Source: Sulfitobacter noctilucae
Lineage (GTDB): Bacteria; Pseudomonadota; Alphaproteobacteria; Rhodobacterales; Rhodobacteraceae
Assembly: GCF_000622365.1 (NCBI RefSeq)
Contig: NZ_JASC01000004.1
Span: 124,001 to 188,000, forward strand
Direction of reading: 5' to 3'
Length of the DNA stretch: 64,000 nucleotides
Shown: one piece after another, positions 1 through 8,756 of the stretch
How positions within the stretch are numbered: position 1 is the stretch's first letter
Layout of the letters: each line of letters begins with the position of its first letter
The notes under the pieces: model-generated
What the model was told of the DNA's origin: nothing
Databases searched by the model: none
Seen by the model: the letters and a program-made list of their open reading frames with translations, nothing else
Translations under genes and position numbers: made by a program

Positions 1-264
1 GTACTGTCCTTTGACAAACCTGCCGTAATTGTGCCGCGTACCAAGCCCCGGCTGGAGCAATGGATCAGGGCCAGCAGGGCCGAGGAACTGGGTTTGGTCC
101 GGATGCTGGATGAGGGTCGCGACGGGTTGACCACCACATCCATGATTGCCGCGATCAAGGCGCTGCCGGATCAGCCGAAGCCATCGGCGGCGGGGGCGGA
201 CGGGCTGTTGGACGGGCTCGACGTTGTCGTGCGCCGCGCGCGCGATCTGATGCAGGGAGAGTAA
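1..264 (+). CDS. Glycosyltransferase, MurG-like, C-terminal part (5' end outside window)
   Basis: The reading frame is open from the first base and ends in TAA at 262-264, so only the last 87 residues are present. It begins VLSFDKPAVIVPRT, a nucleotide-sugar-side loop (core 'KPxxxVPR') seen near the C-terminus of MurG/GT28-like glycosyltransferases, followed by a helical tail. The next glycosyltransferase starts two bases downstream at 267, so it heads or sits inside the same operon. The donor and acceptor sugars cannot be told. The N-terminal half is missing, so the family call rests on this short motif plus context. Confidence 0.6.
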   Translation, partial: VLSFDKPAVIVPRTKPRLEQWIRASRAEELGLVRMLDEGRDGLTTTSMIAAIKALPDQPKPSAAGADGLLDGLDVVVRRARDLMQGE

Positions 265-266
265 TC

Positions 267-1505
267 ATGACCGCGCGTCTCGCTGTCGTTGTCAAAGGCT
301 GGCCGCGCCTGTCCGAGACCTTTATCGCGCAAGAACTGGTGGCACTTGAGGAAGCCGGATTGAGTTTCGACATCTGGTCGCTGCGCCATCCAACAGACAC
401 CAAGACGCATCCCCTACATGATCGTTTGCAGGCGCCAATCCGCTATCTGCCGGAATACCTGCGCGATGACCCCGCCCGTGTGGCGCATGCCATGGGGGCT
501 GCGGCCACGATGCCGGGGTTCGATACCGCAGCTGCTGCTTTCGTCGCGGATCTGGAACGGGACGACACCGTTAATCGCCGCCGTCGCTGGGGTCAGGCCT
601 GTGTCATGGCGCATGAACTGCCTGACAATGTGCAAGGCATTTACGCTCATTTCCTGCACACGCCCTCTTCGGTGGCGCGGTACGCGGCGATCCTGCGCGG
701 TTTGCCGTGGTCATTCTCGGCCCATGCCAAGGACATCTGGACCTCACCGGAATGGGAGCTGCGCGAAAAGCTATCGGCGGCACATCATGGGGCGGCCTTT
801 GGCGCAACCTGTACGCGCTTCGGCACCGAGCATCTGCAGGGCTTGGCAGATACGCCTGACCGGGTTGATCTGGTCTATCACGGGTTGGACCTCTCCCGCT
901 TTCCTGCACCGCCGGACCGTCTGCCGCGTGCCGCAGATGCGCCATTTCACATGATGTCCGTGGGACGGCTGGTCGAGAAGAAGGGTTTCGACAATCTGAT
1001 CGACGCGCTTGCCCTGCTGCCCGCCACGCTCGACTGGCATTTCACCCATATCGGGGGTGGCGCGCTGGATACAGAAATGCGCGCCCGCGCCGAAGCATTG
1101 GGCCTGACGCCGCGCATCACTTGGCGCGGGGCCTGCGACCAGCCTGAGGTGATCGAGACCATGCGTGCCGCAGACCTGTTCGTGCTGCCCTCGCGCATCG
1201 CGGCGGATGGCGACCGCGACGGCCTGCCCAATGTGCTGATGGAAGCGGCCAGTCAGAAGCTGCCGATCCTCAGCACGCCCGTCTCTGCTATTCCTGAATT
1301 CATCGAGGACGGCGTGCACGGTATCCTGAGTGACGATGCACCCGCCCGATTGGCAGATGCCATGCTACGCGTGGCACAAGACAGCGCCTTTGCACTGCGG
1401 ATGGCGGATGCAGCTTTTGACCGGCTGACGGCAGACTTCCTGATGCATCCCGGCATCAGACATCTACACGCCCGCCTGACCGCGATGATGGCGGATGCGG
1501 ACTGA
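267..1505 (+). CDS. Glycosyltransferase family 4 protein
   Basis: This 412-residue soluble protein has a GT-B fold pattern. The N-terminal Rossmann region (about 1-170) starts with a beta strand MTARLAVVVKGWPRLSETFI. The C-terminal half starts with MMSVGRLVEKKGFDNLI (about 229-245), the typical GT4 opening of the donor domain. The segment around DGLPNVLMEAASQKLPI (about 320-336) carries the conserved Glu of the EX7E region, with DGVHGIL after it. It probably transfers a hexose from a nucleotide sugar during glycan or glycolipid synthesis. It follows the upstream gene by 2 bp and its stop overlaps the ATG of the next glycosyltransferase. Substrate unknown. Confidence 0.85.
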   Translation: MTARLAVVVKGWPRLSETFIAQELVALEEAGLSFDIWSLRHPTDTKTHPLHDRLQAPIRYLPEYLRDDPARVAHAMGAAATMPGFDTAAAAFVADLERDDTVNRRRRWGQACVMAHELPDNVQGIYAHFLHTPSSVARYAAILRGLPWSFSAHAKDIWTSPEWELREKLSAAHHGAAFGATCTRFGTEHLQGLADTPDRVDLVYHGLDLSRFPAPPDRLPRAADAPFHMMSVGRLVEKKGFDNLIDALALLPATLDWHFTHIGGGALDTEMRARAEALGLTPRITWRGACDQPEVIETMRAADLFVLPSRIAADGDRDGLPNVLMEAASQKLPILSTPVSAIPEFIEDGVHGILSDDAPARLADAMLRVAQDSAFALRMADAAFDRLTADFLMHPGIRHLHARLTAMMADAD

Positions 1506-2581
1506 TGCTTCTGGCGTTCTACGCTCCGATGAAGCCCCCTGACGATCCTGTACCTTCGGGCGATCGCACGATTGCCCGCAATTTGCTGAAGGCGTTCGAG
1601 GCTTTTGGCGCAGAGATGACACTTGCGAGCCGGTTTCGCAGCCGCGACGGGCAAGGCGATCCTTTCGTTCAACGGAAGACACTGGATGCGGCCGAGGCCG
1701 AGGTCGAGCGGTTGATTGCAATGGAATGCGCTGCCGATTGGGAGGCTTGGGTCACCTATCACAGCTATTACAAAGCGCCCGATCTGCTTGGCCCCAAGGT
1801 CAGCCGTGCGCTGAATATTCCCTATATCCAAATCGAAGCGACCCGCGCCCGCAAACGTCTTAATGGGCCTTGGGCGCTTTTCGCACAAGCTGCCGAGGCA
1901 GCAACGGATGCGGCGCGCGTTGTGTATTATTTCACTCAACGCGATGCTGAGAGTTTGGAAACCCATGCGCCGTCCGGCCAGCATTTGCTGCATCTAAAGC
2001 CCTTTTTGCCGCGTACCGAACTCGGTCCGCGCAGCACCCTCGGCGGTCCGATGCTGAGCGTCGGAATGATGCGCAAGGGGGATAAACTCGCTTCCTACAC
2101 TTTGATTGCAGAAACGCTTGCTGCTTTGGAACACGACGACTGGGCGCTGGAGATCGCGGGGGATGGTCCCGCGCGGGTAGAGGTTGCTGCGCTGATGGCA
2201 CCTTTCAAAGACCGCATCCGCTTTCTTGGACAATTGCATCCAGATACGATGCAGGACGTCTACGCGCAGGCTAAACTGCTGTTCTGGCCTGGCGTGAATG
2301 AGGCGCTCGGTATGGTCTACCTTGAAGCTCAAGCAGCAGGACTTCCCATTGTAGCCCAGGACCGTCCCGGCATGAACGAACTGTTGGGGGGTGGCCCGCA
2401 TCCCGCACCGGGAACGGGGGCTTCAGGGCTTGCGCAGCGATTGTCTGTCTTGCTCTCGGATCAGACGGCGTTAAAAGACGAGGGCGATACCGTACGCCAC
2501 CGTATTGAAACGGGCCACCTCATGCCCGCCGCCTCTACAACCCTGCGCAACGGCTTGCGGCTTGCCGGGGTGGCATCATGA
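1505..2581 (+). CDS. Glycosyltransferase family 4 protein
   Basis: A 358-residue GT-B glycosyltransferase of the GT1/GT4 superfamily. The N-terminus MLLAFYAPMKPPDDPVPSGD is typical of cytoplasmic GT4 enzymes that bind an acceptor with a short loop. The donor-domain start MLSVGMMRKGDKLASY lies near residue 180. The region NEALGMVYLEAQAAGLPIV (about 262-280) is the conserved EX7E-like nucleotide-sugar site. Its ATG overlaps the previous stop, and its own 3' end overlaps the next ATG by 4 bp (ATGA), so translation is probably coupled. It is a second GT4 in the same operon, which fits stepwise assembly of an oligosaccharide. Donor and acceptor are unknown. Confidence 0.85.
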   Translation: MLLAFYAPMKPPDDPVPSGDRTIARNLLKAFEAFGAEMTLASRFRSRDGQGDPFVQRKTLDAAEAEVERLIAMECAADWEAWVTYHSYYKAPDLLGPKVSRALNIPYIQIEATRARKRLNGPWALFAQAAEAATDAARVVYYFTQRDAESLETHAPSGQHLLHLKPFLPRTELGPRSTLGGPMLSVGMMRKGDKLASYTLIAETLAALEHDDWALEIAGDGPARVEVAALMAPFKDRIRFLGQLHPDTMQDVYAQAKLLFWPGVNEALGMVYLEAQAAGLPIVAQDRPGMNELLGGGPHPAPGTGASGLAQRLSVLLSDQTALKDEGDTVRHRIETGHLMPAASTTLRNGLRLAGVAS

Positions 2582-3162
2582 TCAGGCTCGCTCTGCTACG
2601 GCATGGTCACACCCAATGGAACCGCGAAGGTCGCGTTCAAGGCCGCACCGATATCTCACTCGATCCCATCGCCCGCGATGAACTGGGCCGGCGGTCTTTG
2701 CCCACACCTTGGGCGCACGCTGATCTTGTATCCAGCCCCCTGTCCCGCGCGGTCGAGACGGCCAAACTGGTGTCAGGGCGCGCGCCACGCACAGAGGCGG
2801 CGTTGATGGAAATGGACTGGGGTGATTGGGAAGGCCGCAGGGCCGAGGAACTGCGCGCCGATCCTGATTGTGATCATCGTGATATCGAAAGCTGGGGTTG
2901 GCAATACACCCCTCCCAACGGCGAAAGCCCTGACGCTTTGCGCCGCAGGCTGGATCCATGGGTACGCAGCCTTACAAACGACACAGTCGCGGTCTGCCAC
3001 ATCGGAGTGATGCGGGTCATCCTAGGGATGGCAACTGACTGGAACTTCGATGGGCCAGCACCCTTCACAATCAAGCGGAACCGCCTGTTCGTGGTGCGTA
3101 TCGACAAAAGCGAATGGATGCTTGAGCCGGAACAGCCGCGCTTGGTGGAGGACGGCGCATGA
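2578..3162 (+). CDS. Histidine phosphatase family protein (phosphoglycerate-mutase-like)
   Basis: A 194-residue protein with the branch-1 histidine phosphatase signature LLRHGHTQWN at residues 6-15, containing the phospho-accepting His. An Arg-rich substrate pocket follows (SSPLSRAVETA), and the second catalytic His is in AVCHIGVMRVIL near residue 142. These enzymes transfer phosphate through a phosphohistidine. Embedded among four glycosyltransferases with 4-bp overlaps on both sides, it is more likely a sugar-phosphate or glycosyl-phosphoglycerate phosphatase than a glycolytic mutase. That role is inferred from context only. Some members of this family are known glucosyl-3-phosphoglycerate phosphatases. 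Confidence 0.85.
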   Translation: MIRLALLRHGHTQWNREGRVQGRTDISLDPIARDELGRRSLPTPWAHADLVSSPLSRAVETAKLVSGRAPRTEAALMEMDWGDWEGRRAEELRADPDCDHRDIESWGWQYTPPNGESPDALRRRLDPWVRSLTNDTVAVCHIGVMRVILGMATDWNFDGPAPFTIKRNRLFVVRIDKSEWMLEPEQPRLVEDGA

Positions 3163-4304
3163 GGGTTATAATCCTTGTGACGCATCTCTTGGGAACGGGG
3201 CATCTGGCCCGGGCGGTCACCCTGGCCGAAGCATTCGGCGCAGAACACCATGATGTTGTTGTCGCATCTGGCGGCACCTCTGTGCCCCGGCTTGAGAACC
3301 GCGGCGTAAGAATTGTGCAGCTGCCGCCAGTCAGATCAGATGGAGTGGACTTCAGTCGTCTGTTGAAAGCAAATGGGCAACCTGTCGATCCTGAGTTTAT
3401 GGCTCAACGCCAGAAACAACTGCTTGATGTCTTCACTGACGACCAACCCGATGTGTTGATCACCGAGCTTTTTCCGTTCGGGCGAAGAATACTTAGAGAA
3501 GAATTCCGGGCGGTGTTGGAAGCGGCGGAAAACAGCGAGCGAAAGCCGCTTATCTGCGCTTCGATCCGTGACATCCTCGCCCCTCCGGGCGCAGAGAAGA
3601 AACGCCTTTTTGCGCAAGAGATGATCGCGCAACATTATCACGCCGTGCTGGTGCATTCCGACGCGGAAATCACCCCCCTCGATCTCAGCTGGCCTGTGAC
3701 AGACAGCATTCGGGCGCTTCTGCATTACACCGGCTTTGTGGCCCCTCCCCCTGCCGGGGCACACCCGGACAGGCTCGGCCATGGCGAGATATTGGTGAGC
3801 GCTGGCGGCGGTGACGTGGGAGACAGACTGTTCGCCTGCGCTCGCGATGCGGCAGCATTGATGCCGGATTATAGATGGCGCATTCTGGTCGGCGGGCGCA
3901 CAGCACATGACCGCATCGCAACGCTGCAACGGGATGCCCCCCCGAACGTCATCATCGAGCCCGCCCGGGACGACTTTCGCCAGATGCTGTACCACGCAAC
4001 GGCGTCCGTTTCCTTTTGCGGCTACAACACCGCGCTGGACTTGTTGCAGAGCGGATGTCCTGGCGTTCTGGTTCCCTTCAACGATGGCAATGAGGTCGAG
4101 CAATCCATCCGGGCGCAGGCTTTGGCGCGACAGGAGGGGTTCACCGTAATCAGCAGTCAGGATCTGACCGCAAGGACGCTCGCGGATCGTGTGGCACCCA
4201 TTATTTCAGCCCGACGACCCACGGCAAACCATAGGCTTGCGGATGGCGCACTGACGACCGTGAGAATTGTCGAAGATTTGAGGAACGCTCATGCCGAAAT
4301 CTAA
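3159..4304 (+). CDS. MurG-like glycosyltransferase (GT28-type fold)
   Basis: This 381-residue protein opens MRVIILVTHLLGTGHLARA, the glycine-rich acceptor loop seen in MurG and related UDP-sugar transferases. The C-terminal domain carries SFCGYNTALDLLQSGCPGVL and then VPFNDGNEVEQSIRAQAL (about 285-322), matching the conserved donor-binding GY.T...LL..G.P.vlvP....EQ pattern. It overlaps the phosphatase upstream by 4 bp and the deacetylase downstream by 14 bp. MurG itself is excluded because the gene is not in a cell-wall cluster and the N-terminus differs. The sugar donor is unknown. Confidence 0.8.
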   Translation: MRVIILVTHLLGTGHLARAVTLAEAFGAEHHDVVVASGGTSVPRLENRGVRIVQLPPVRSDGVDFSRLLKANGQPVDPEFMAQRQKQLLDVFTDDQPDVLITELFPFGRRILREEFRAVLEAAENSERKPLICASIRDILAPPGAEKKRLFAQEMIAQHYHAVLVHSDAEITPLDLSWPVTDSIRALLHYTGFVAPPPAGAHPDRLGHGEILVSAGGGDVGDRLFACARDAAALMPDYRWRILVGGRTAHDRIATLQRDAPPNVIIEPARDDFRQMLYHATASVSFCGYNTALDLLQSGCPGVLVPFNDGNEVEQSIRAQALARQEGFTVISSQDLTARTLADRVAPIISARRPTANHRLADGALTTVRIVEDLRNAHAEI

Positions 4305-5049
4305 CTGGTCTGCTTTAACACATGAATTGACCTGTTGGAGAGCCGAAGGCATGCGGCTGCCGATTTGGTGGCGCGACGACGATGCAATTGCGCCGACACC
4401 CGAATTGGATCGTTTGACGCGAATGGCAGGGGATCTGTATCTGCCCGTCCATCTTGCGGTGATCCCTGAACCCGCGACCTCCGCGCTGGCGAGTTACTGC
4501 GCCGGGGCTGAAATGCTCATCCCGCTGGTGCACGGGTGGCGCCACAAGAACCACGCGCCAGAGAGTGCTAAAAAGGCCGAGTTTGCGCACCCGCGGTCTG
4601 GAATTGAAGGTGAACTCAAAGCCGCACTGGCGCGCATGAAGACGCTTTTTTCTGCAAACATGGTGCCGGTATTTGTGCCACCGTGGAACAGGCTGGATCC
4701 GTCAATTATGGAAAAGGTCGCGCTTGAGGGGTATCGTGGGGTGTCAACCTTCACACCGCGAACGTCGAAATTCGCCGCTGCTGGTCTGGTGCAAATCAAC
4801 ACGCATCTTGACCCGATCAACTGGCGCGGCGGTGGCGGGTTGGTTGCAGAGGATGTGCTGATCGACCGTCTCGTCACCTTGCTGCGAGACCGGCGCGAGG
4901 GCCGAACGGACCTTGAGGAACCCCTAGGTTTGCTGACCCATCACCTTGTACACGATGCTGCCATTTGGGACTTTACCCGCACCTGTCTATCCCGCCTGTT
5001 GGACGGCGGCGCTGTTGCTGTCGATCTGCGCCTCGGCCCGCTGCCCTGA
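4291..5049 (+). CDS. Polysaccharide deacetylase family-like protein
   Basis: A 252-residue protein with features of carbohydrate esterase 4/NodB-related deacetylases. It has a double-Asp metal and catalytic motif in WWRDDDA (residues 27-33), a metal His pattern in LVHGWRHKNH (about 78-87) and the segment FVPPWNRLD (about 129-137) typical of divergent members. No signal peptide is seen, so it is probably cytoplasmic, which is unusual for the family but known for divergent members in glycan operons. It is last in the operon. Its stop abuts the stop of the convergent BKACE gene with no intervening base. It could remove an N-acetyl group from the glycan built by the upstream transferases. Confidence 0.7.
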   Translation: MPKSNWSALTHELTCWRAEGMRLPIWWRDDDAIAPTPELDRLTRMAGDLYLPVHLAVIPEPATSALASYCAGAEMLIPLVHGWRHKNHAPESAKKAEFAHPRSGIEGELKAALARMKTLFSANMVPVFVPPWNRLDPSIMEKVALEGYRGVSTFTPRTSKFAAAGLVQINTHLDPINWRGGGGLVAEDVLIDRLVTLLRDRREGRTDLEEPLGLLTHHLVHDAAIWDFTRTCLSRLLDGGAVAVDLRLGPLP

Positions 5050-5880
5050 TCAGGCCGGACGGAGCCCAAGTATCTCGCGGGCCTGCGCAGGTGTGGCGAC
5101 AGGTCTGTCGTATTTCGCGCAAAGGTCCGCCGCACGTTGGATCAACGCCGCATTGCTGGGTGCAAGCGTGTCCTTGTCCATGCGCACGTTGTCTTCAAGA
5201 CCCGCACGGGTATGGCCGCCTGCCGCAATGGCCCATTCGTTCACGACAATCTGGTTGGGACCGATCCCGGCAGCGCACCACGCAGCATCCGGAGCCAGAC
5301 GGTTGAGGGTTTTGATATAGAAATCAAAGGTCTCTTTATCCGCTGGCGTGGCATTTTTGACGCCCATGACAAACTGCACGTAGAGCTGACCCGGAATGCG
5401 GCCATCGCGGTTCATCTCGGCAGCTTTGTGAATATGGGACAGATCAAAAGCCTCGATCTCCGGCTTGATTTCATAGGTCCGCATTTCGCCCGCAAGCCAA
5501 TCGACAAGCTGTGGCGGGTTCTCATACACGCGGGTCGGGAAGTTGTTTGACCCAACGGAGAGGCTCGCCATATCGGGGCGCAGGGACAGCATCCCGCCGC
5601 GTTCTTCACCCGCGCCAGAGCGGCCCCCGGTTGAAAGCTGGATGATCATATCAGGGCAGTGCTTCTTCAACCCTTCCATCAGCGCCGCGAACTTTTCAGG
5701 ATCGGAGGACGGGGTTTCATCAGCATTCCGCACATGCGCGTGGCAAATGGCGGCACCGGCTTCATAGGCTTCCTGCGTGCTTTCGATCTGTTCGGAGATC
5801 GTCGTCGGCACAGCGGGATTGGCCGCCTTGGTGGGAACAGAGCCGGTGATGGCGACGCAGAGGATGCAGGGGTTGGACAT
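5050..5880 (-). CDS. 3-keto-5-aminohexanoate cleavage protein family (BKACE, DUF849)
   Basis: I chose the ATG at 5880 (MSNPCILCVAITGSVPTK), giving 276 residues, because an upstream in-frame ATG adds 14 unrelated residues and an AAGG ribosome site precedes the inner ATG. The family condenses a beta-keto acid with acetyl-CoA and cleaves it, using a zinc ion. The metal-binding pair is in AICHAHVRNA (about 44-53). QLSTGGRSGAGEE (about 81-93) lines the active site. Members act on 3-keto-5-aminohexanoate, dehydrocarnitine and other beta-keto acids. It stands alone here without lysine-fermentation or carnitine genes, so the substrate is open. Confidence 0.85.
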   Translation of the reverse strand: MSNPCILCVAITGSVPTKAANPAVPTTISEQIESTQEAYEAGAAICHAHVRNADETPSSDPEKFAALMEGLKKHCPDMIIQLSTGGRSGAGEERGGMLSLRPDMASLSVGSNNFPTRVYENPPQLVDWLAGEMRTYEIKPEIEAFDLSHIHKAAEMNRDGRIPGQLYVQFVMGVKNATPADKETFDFYIKTLNRLAPDAAWCAAGIGPNQIVVNEWAIAAGGHTRAGLEDNVRMDKDTLAPSNAALIQRAADLCAKYDRPVATPAQAREILGLRPA

Positions 5881-6048
5881 GAGACAAAGCCTTGGGATTG
5901 TTCCGTTTGCAGCGTGAGCCAATCCGTTTGTTCAACTGCGGACCGGCTGACACGGATCGTACACCGACTGTGCACCGCACGTACACCCCGCCATCTGCGG
6001 AACCTTTGCCGAGCTCGCGCATTATCCATTGAACGAATGGAGAACATC

Positions 6049-6255
6049 ATGACCGGCAACCCAAAGACAAACCCGACCGACAACGCAATCAAAGACCCCG
6101 ATGACTGGGTGACAGGCGACGAGGAAATGACCGGCGCACAAGCGAGTTACTTGAAAACGTTATGTGAACAAACCGGAGAGGAATTCGACGACACACTGAC
6201 AAAAGCGCAGGCGTCGGAGCGGATTGATGCCTTGCAGGATGCCGACAAGCGCTAA
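6049..6255 (+). CDS. DUF3072 domain-containing small protein
   Basis: The small gene is read from ATG 6049, preceded by a TGGAGA ribosome site, and yields 68 residues. The core DPDDWVTGDEEMTGAQASYL followed by LKTLCEQTGEEFDDTLTKAQ matches the short acidic DUF3072 family of alphaproteobacteria. The family has no known function. The protein is soluble, highly acidic and has no signal peptide. A longer reading frame continues upstream into the antisense of the BKACE gene but lacks similarity, so it is not used. It is followed by an entericidin-like gene. Confidence 0.75.
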   Translation: MTGNPKTNPTDNAIKDPDDWVTGDEEMTGAQASYLKTLCEQTGEEFDDTLTKAQASERIDALQDADKR

Positions 6256-6314
6256 TTGAGGGAACTTGCTGTTCAGTGGAGCGCTTATGCTGCGAAACCG
6301 GATGGAGAATTGAT

Positions 6315-6434
6315 ATGTTAAGAATTGTAGCAATGACTGTGGCACTGGCTTGATTGGCAGCCTGCGAAACGACAGAGGGCTTCGGCCGGGATGTGCAGGA
6401 TGTGGGTCAGGCAATTGAGGAAGAGTCGGAGTAA
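6315..6434 (+). pseudogene. Entericidin A/B-like lipoprotein with in-frame TGA in the signal peptide
   Basis: Reading from ATG 6315 (ribosome site GGAG at 6304-6307) gives MLRIVAMTVALA, then TGA at 6351-6353, then LAACETTEGFGRDVQDVGQA and IEEESE before TAA at 6432-6434. Apart from the stop codon this is a full 38-residue entericidin family lipoprotein: a hydrophobic signal, lipobox LAAC, and the conserved ET.EG.GRD.Q..G.AI tail. A strong terminator follows at once. Entericidins are tiny outer-membrane-directed lipoproteins of toxin/antidote type. The single-base difference (TGA for a sense codon such as TGG) may be a real inactivating mutation, a sequencing error, or readthrough. Confidence 0.7.
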
Positions 6435-6455
6435 GCGATTTCGCTTTTGAAGACT

Positions 6456-6494
6456 AAAGCCGTCCACGTGTCTTCGTGGGCGGCTTTTATTTTC
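6456..6494 (+). terminator. Rho-independent terminator after the entericidin-like gene
   Basis: A 13-bp stem pairs AAAGCCGTCCACG (6456-6468) with CGTGGGCGGCTTT (6475-6487), with one G-T pair and a six-base loop TGTCTT. It is followed by TATTTT. The first gene downstream on the plus strand is far away. The minus-strand lepA gene ends at 6697, so the hairpin may also serve that side. Confidence 0.85.
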
Positions 6495-6696
6495 TGGGTG
6501 TGGCATTGGGAATGAGCAGCATGTGAATATTGCCGTCTTCATTCGGCGCAGAATTTTTTCTTATACGACAAGCTTCCGATGCGAGAAGCTGAAGTTAAAG
6601 GCCAGATGCAAGTGGGTTTTGATCGCTACTATGCGATATGATGGCGTTTTCAACCATGCTGGTCTTCTCCAGCACAGTCAAAGTTGGTCAAGGCGC
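6495..6696. other. Intergenic DNA, no gene seen
   Basis: This stretch between the terminator and the 3' end of lepA holds no convincing gene, RNA or repeat. Open frames crossing it on the plus strand are antisense to lepA and carry no family signature. Confidence 0.5.
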
Positions 6697-8496
6697 TTAC
6701 CCATCCATCTTCAGCGCGCTGATGAAAGCCTCCTGTGGAATATCGACTTTCCCGAACTGGCGCATCTTCTTCTTACCCGCCTTCTGTTTTTCCAACAGCT
6801 TCTTCTTACGCGTGGCGTCGCCGCCGTAGCATTTTGCCGTCACGTCTTTGCGCATCGCGCTCAGCGTCTCGCGGGCGATGACCTTGCCGCCGATGGCCGC
6901 CTGGATCGGGATTTTGAACATGTGGCGGGGGATCAGGTCTTTGAGTTTTTCGACCATGGCGCGGCCACGGGTTTCGGCGCGGTCGCGGTGGACCATCATC
7001 GACAGGGCGTCGACGGGTTCGTCGTTGACGAGGATCGACATTTTCACAAGGTTATCTGTCCGGTAGCCGACCATCTGGTAGTCGAAGGAAGCATAGCCTT
7101 TGGTGACGGATTTGAGGCGGTCGTAGAAATCGAACACCACTTCGTTCAGAGGCAGGTCATATACGGCCATGGCGCGGGAGCCTGCATAGGTCAGATCCTG
7201 CTGCATGCCGCGGCGGTCCTGACAGAGCTTGAGCACGTCGCCAAGATATTCGTCGGGCACGAGGATCGTCGCCTTGATGCGCGGCTCCTCGATGTGATCG
7301 ACGAGGGTCATGTCGGGCATGTCAGCTGGATTGTGCAGTTGTGTGACCGAGCCGTCCTTCATGTGGATGTCATAGATAACGGAGGGCGCTGTCGTAATGA
7401 GGTCGATGTCATACTCGCGCTCGATCCGGTCGCGGATGACTTCAAGATGCAAAAGGCCAAGGAAGCCGCAGCGAAAACCGAAGCCGAGGGCGGCGGAGGT
7501 TTCCATCTCGAAGGAGAAGGACGCGTCGTTAAGGGCGAGTTTTTCGATACTGTCGCGCAGGTCTTCGAAATCGTTGGCGTCTACGGGGAAGAGCCCACAA
7601 AAAACCACAGGCTGGGAGGGTTTGAAGCCCGGCAGGCGTTCGGTTGTGCCTTTGCGTTCGTGGGTGATTGTGTCGCCCACGCGGGTGTCGCGCACCTGTT
7701 TAATTGAAGCGGTGAGGAAACCAAGCTCGCCCGGTCCAAGCTCGTCAATCTCTGTCATGGCGGGTCGGAACACGCCGATGCGGTCCACGTGGTGGGTGCT
7801 ATCGTTGGAGAGCATGCGGATACGCTCGCCCTTCTTCAGCACGCCATCCATAATACGGACAAGGACGATGACACCGAGATAGCTGTCGTACCACGAATCT
7901 ACCAGCATCGCCTTGAGCGGCGCATCGCGGGTGCCTTTGGGGGCGGGCAGCTTGGTCACAATCGCTTCGAGTGTTTCGGCGATCCCGACACCGGTCTTGG
8001 CAGAGACGCGGATGGCATCCGTGGCGTCGATGCCGATGACGTCTTCGATCTGTTCGGCCACGCGGTCACAATCGGCCGCGGGCAGGTCGATCTTGTTCAG
8101 GACGGGCACGATTTCATGATCGGCCTCGATCGCGTGATACACATTGGCCAGTGTCTGTGCCTCGACCCCTTGGGTGCTGTCCACAACCAGCAACGACCCT
8201 TCGACCGCACGCATGGAGCGGGATACCTCATAGGCAAAGTCGACGTGACCGGGGGTGTCGATCAGGTTGAGGACGTAATCCTCGCCATCCTTGGCGGTGT
8301 AGTTGATCCGCACGGTCTGGGCCTTGATCGTGATCCCGCGTTCGCGTTCGATGTCCATGCTGTCGAGCATCTGCTCTTTCATGTCACGATCAGCGACGGT
8401 GTGCGTCGATTGGATGAGGCGGTCCGCCAGCGTGGATTTCCCGTGGTCGATATGGGCCACGATGGAGAAATTGCGGATGTGTGATAAGGGTGTCAT
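6697..8496 (-). CDS. lepA: Elongation factor 4 (ribosomal back-translocase) LepA
   Basis: I took ATG 8496 ([20 protein letters not shown]), giving 599 residues, the usual LepA length; a longer frame upstream is unrelated. The GTPase domain shows the P-loop AHIDHGKST, switch [10 protein letters not shown] and NKID. EF-G-like domains II-V follow, and the LepA-specific C-terminal domain contains [20 protein letters not shown] and [18 protein letters not shown]. LepA binds elongating or stalled 70S ribosomes and assists initiation and biogenesis. It is a single-gene housekeeping unit here. The 260 bp between its start and the neighbouring dehydrogenase gene contain no gene that I can support. Confidence 0.97.
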   Translation of the reverse strand: MTPLSHIRNFSIVAHIDHGKSTLADRLIQSTHTVADRDMKEQMLDSMDIERERGITIKAQTVRINYTAKDGEDYVLNLIDTPGHVDFAYEVSRSMRAVEGSLLVVDSTQGVEAQTLANVYHAIEADHEIVPVLNKIDLPAADCDRVAEQIEDVIGIDATDAIRVSAKTGVGIAETLEAIVTKLPAPKGTRDAPLKAMLVDSWYDSYLGVIVLVRIMDGVLKKGERIRMLSNDSTHHVDRIGVFRPAMTEIDELGPGELGFLTASIKQVRDTRVGDTITHERKGTTERLPGFKPSQPVVFCGLFPVDANDFEDLRDSIEKLALNDASFSFEMETSAALGFGFRCGFLGLLHLEVIRDRIEREYDIDLITTAPSVIYDIHMKDGSVTQLHNPADMPDMTLVDHIEEPRIKATILVPDEYLGDVLKLCQDRRGMQQDLTYAGSRAMAVYDLPLNEVVFDFYDRLKSVTKGYASFDYQMVGYRTDNLVKMSILVNDEPVDALSMMVHRDRAETRGRAMVEKLKDLIPRHMFKIPIQAAIGGKVIARETLSAMRKDVTAKCYGGDATRKKKLLEKQKAGKKKMRQFGKVDIPQEAFISALKMDG

Positions 8497-8756
8497 GATC
8501 TGGATATGATGCGGTTTGACGGGGTGGTCAAGGTGGATGATGTCGCGGGCGGGGCCCGCGTGGCAGTGGTATGGATTTGCCGGTCCGGCGCTAGTTGAAG
8601 ATCGGTCTCTCAAACAAGCGATTGGCGACGCGAAGTGGCATCATGTTTTGCGGTCCTGCGCGTGCTGGCACATCCTTACTTTTGATGCAGAACCGACCCG
8701 GTGGGGTACAACTGCAATGATCAGAACGACAGGAGGTCCTGCCATTCGTTATACGA

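Noticed and set aside
6523..7707. Long plus-strand frame antisense to lepA
   Set aside because: It has no family features and overlaps the well-supported lepA coding strand; GC-rich third positions produce such shadows.
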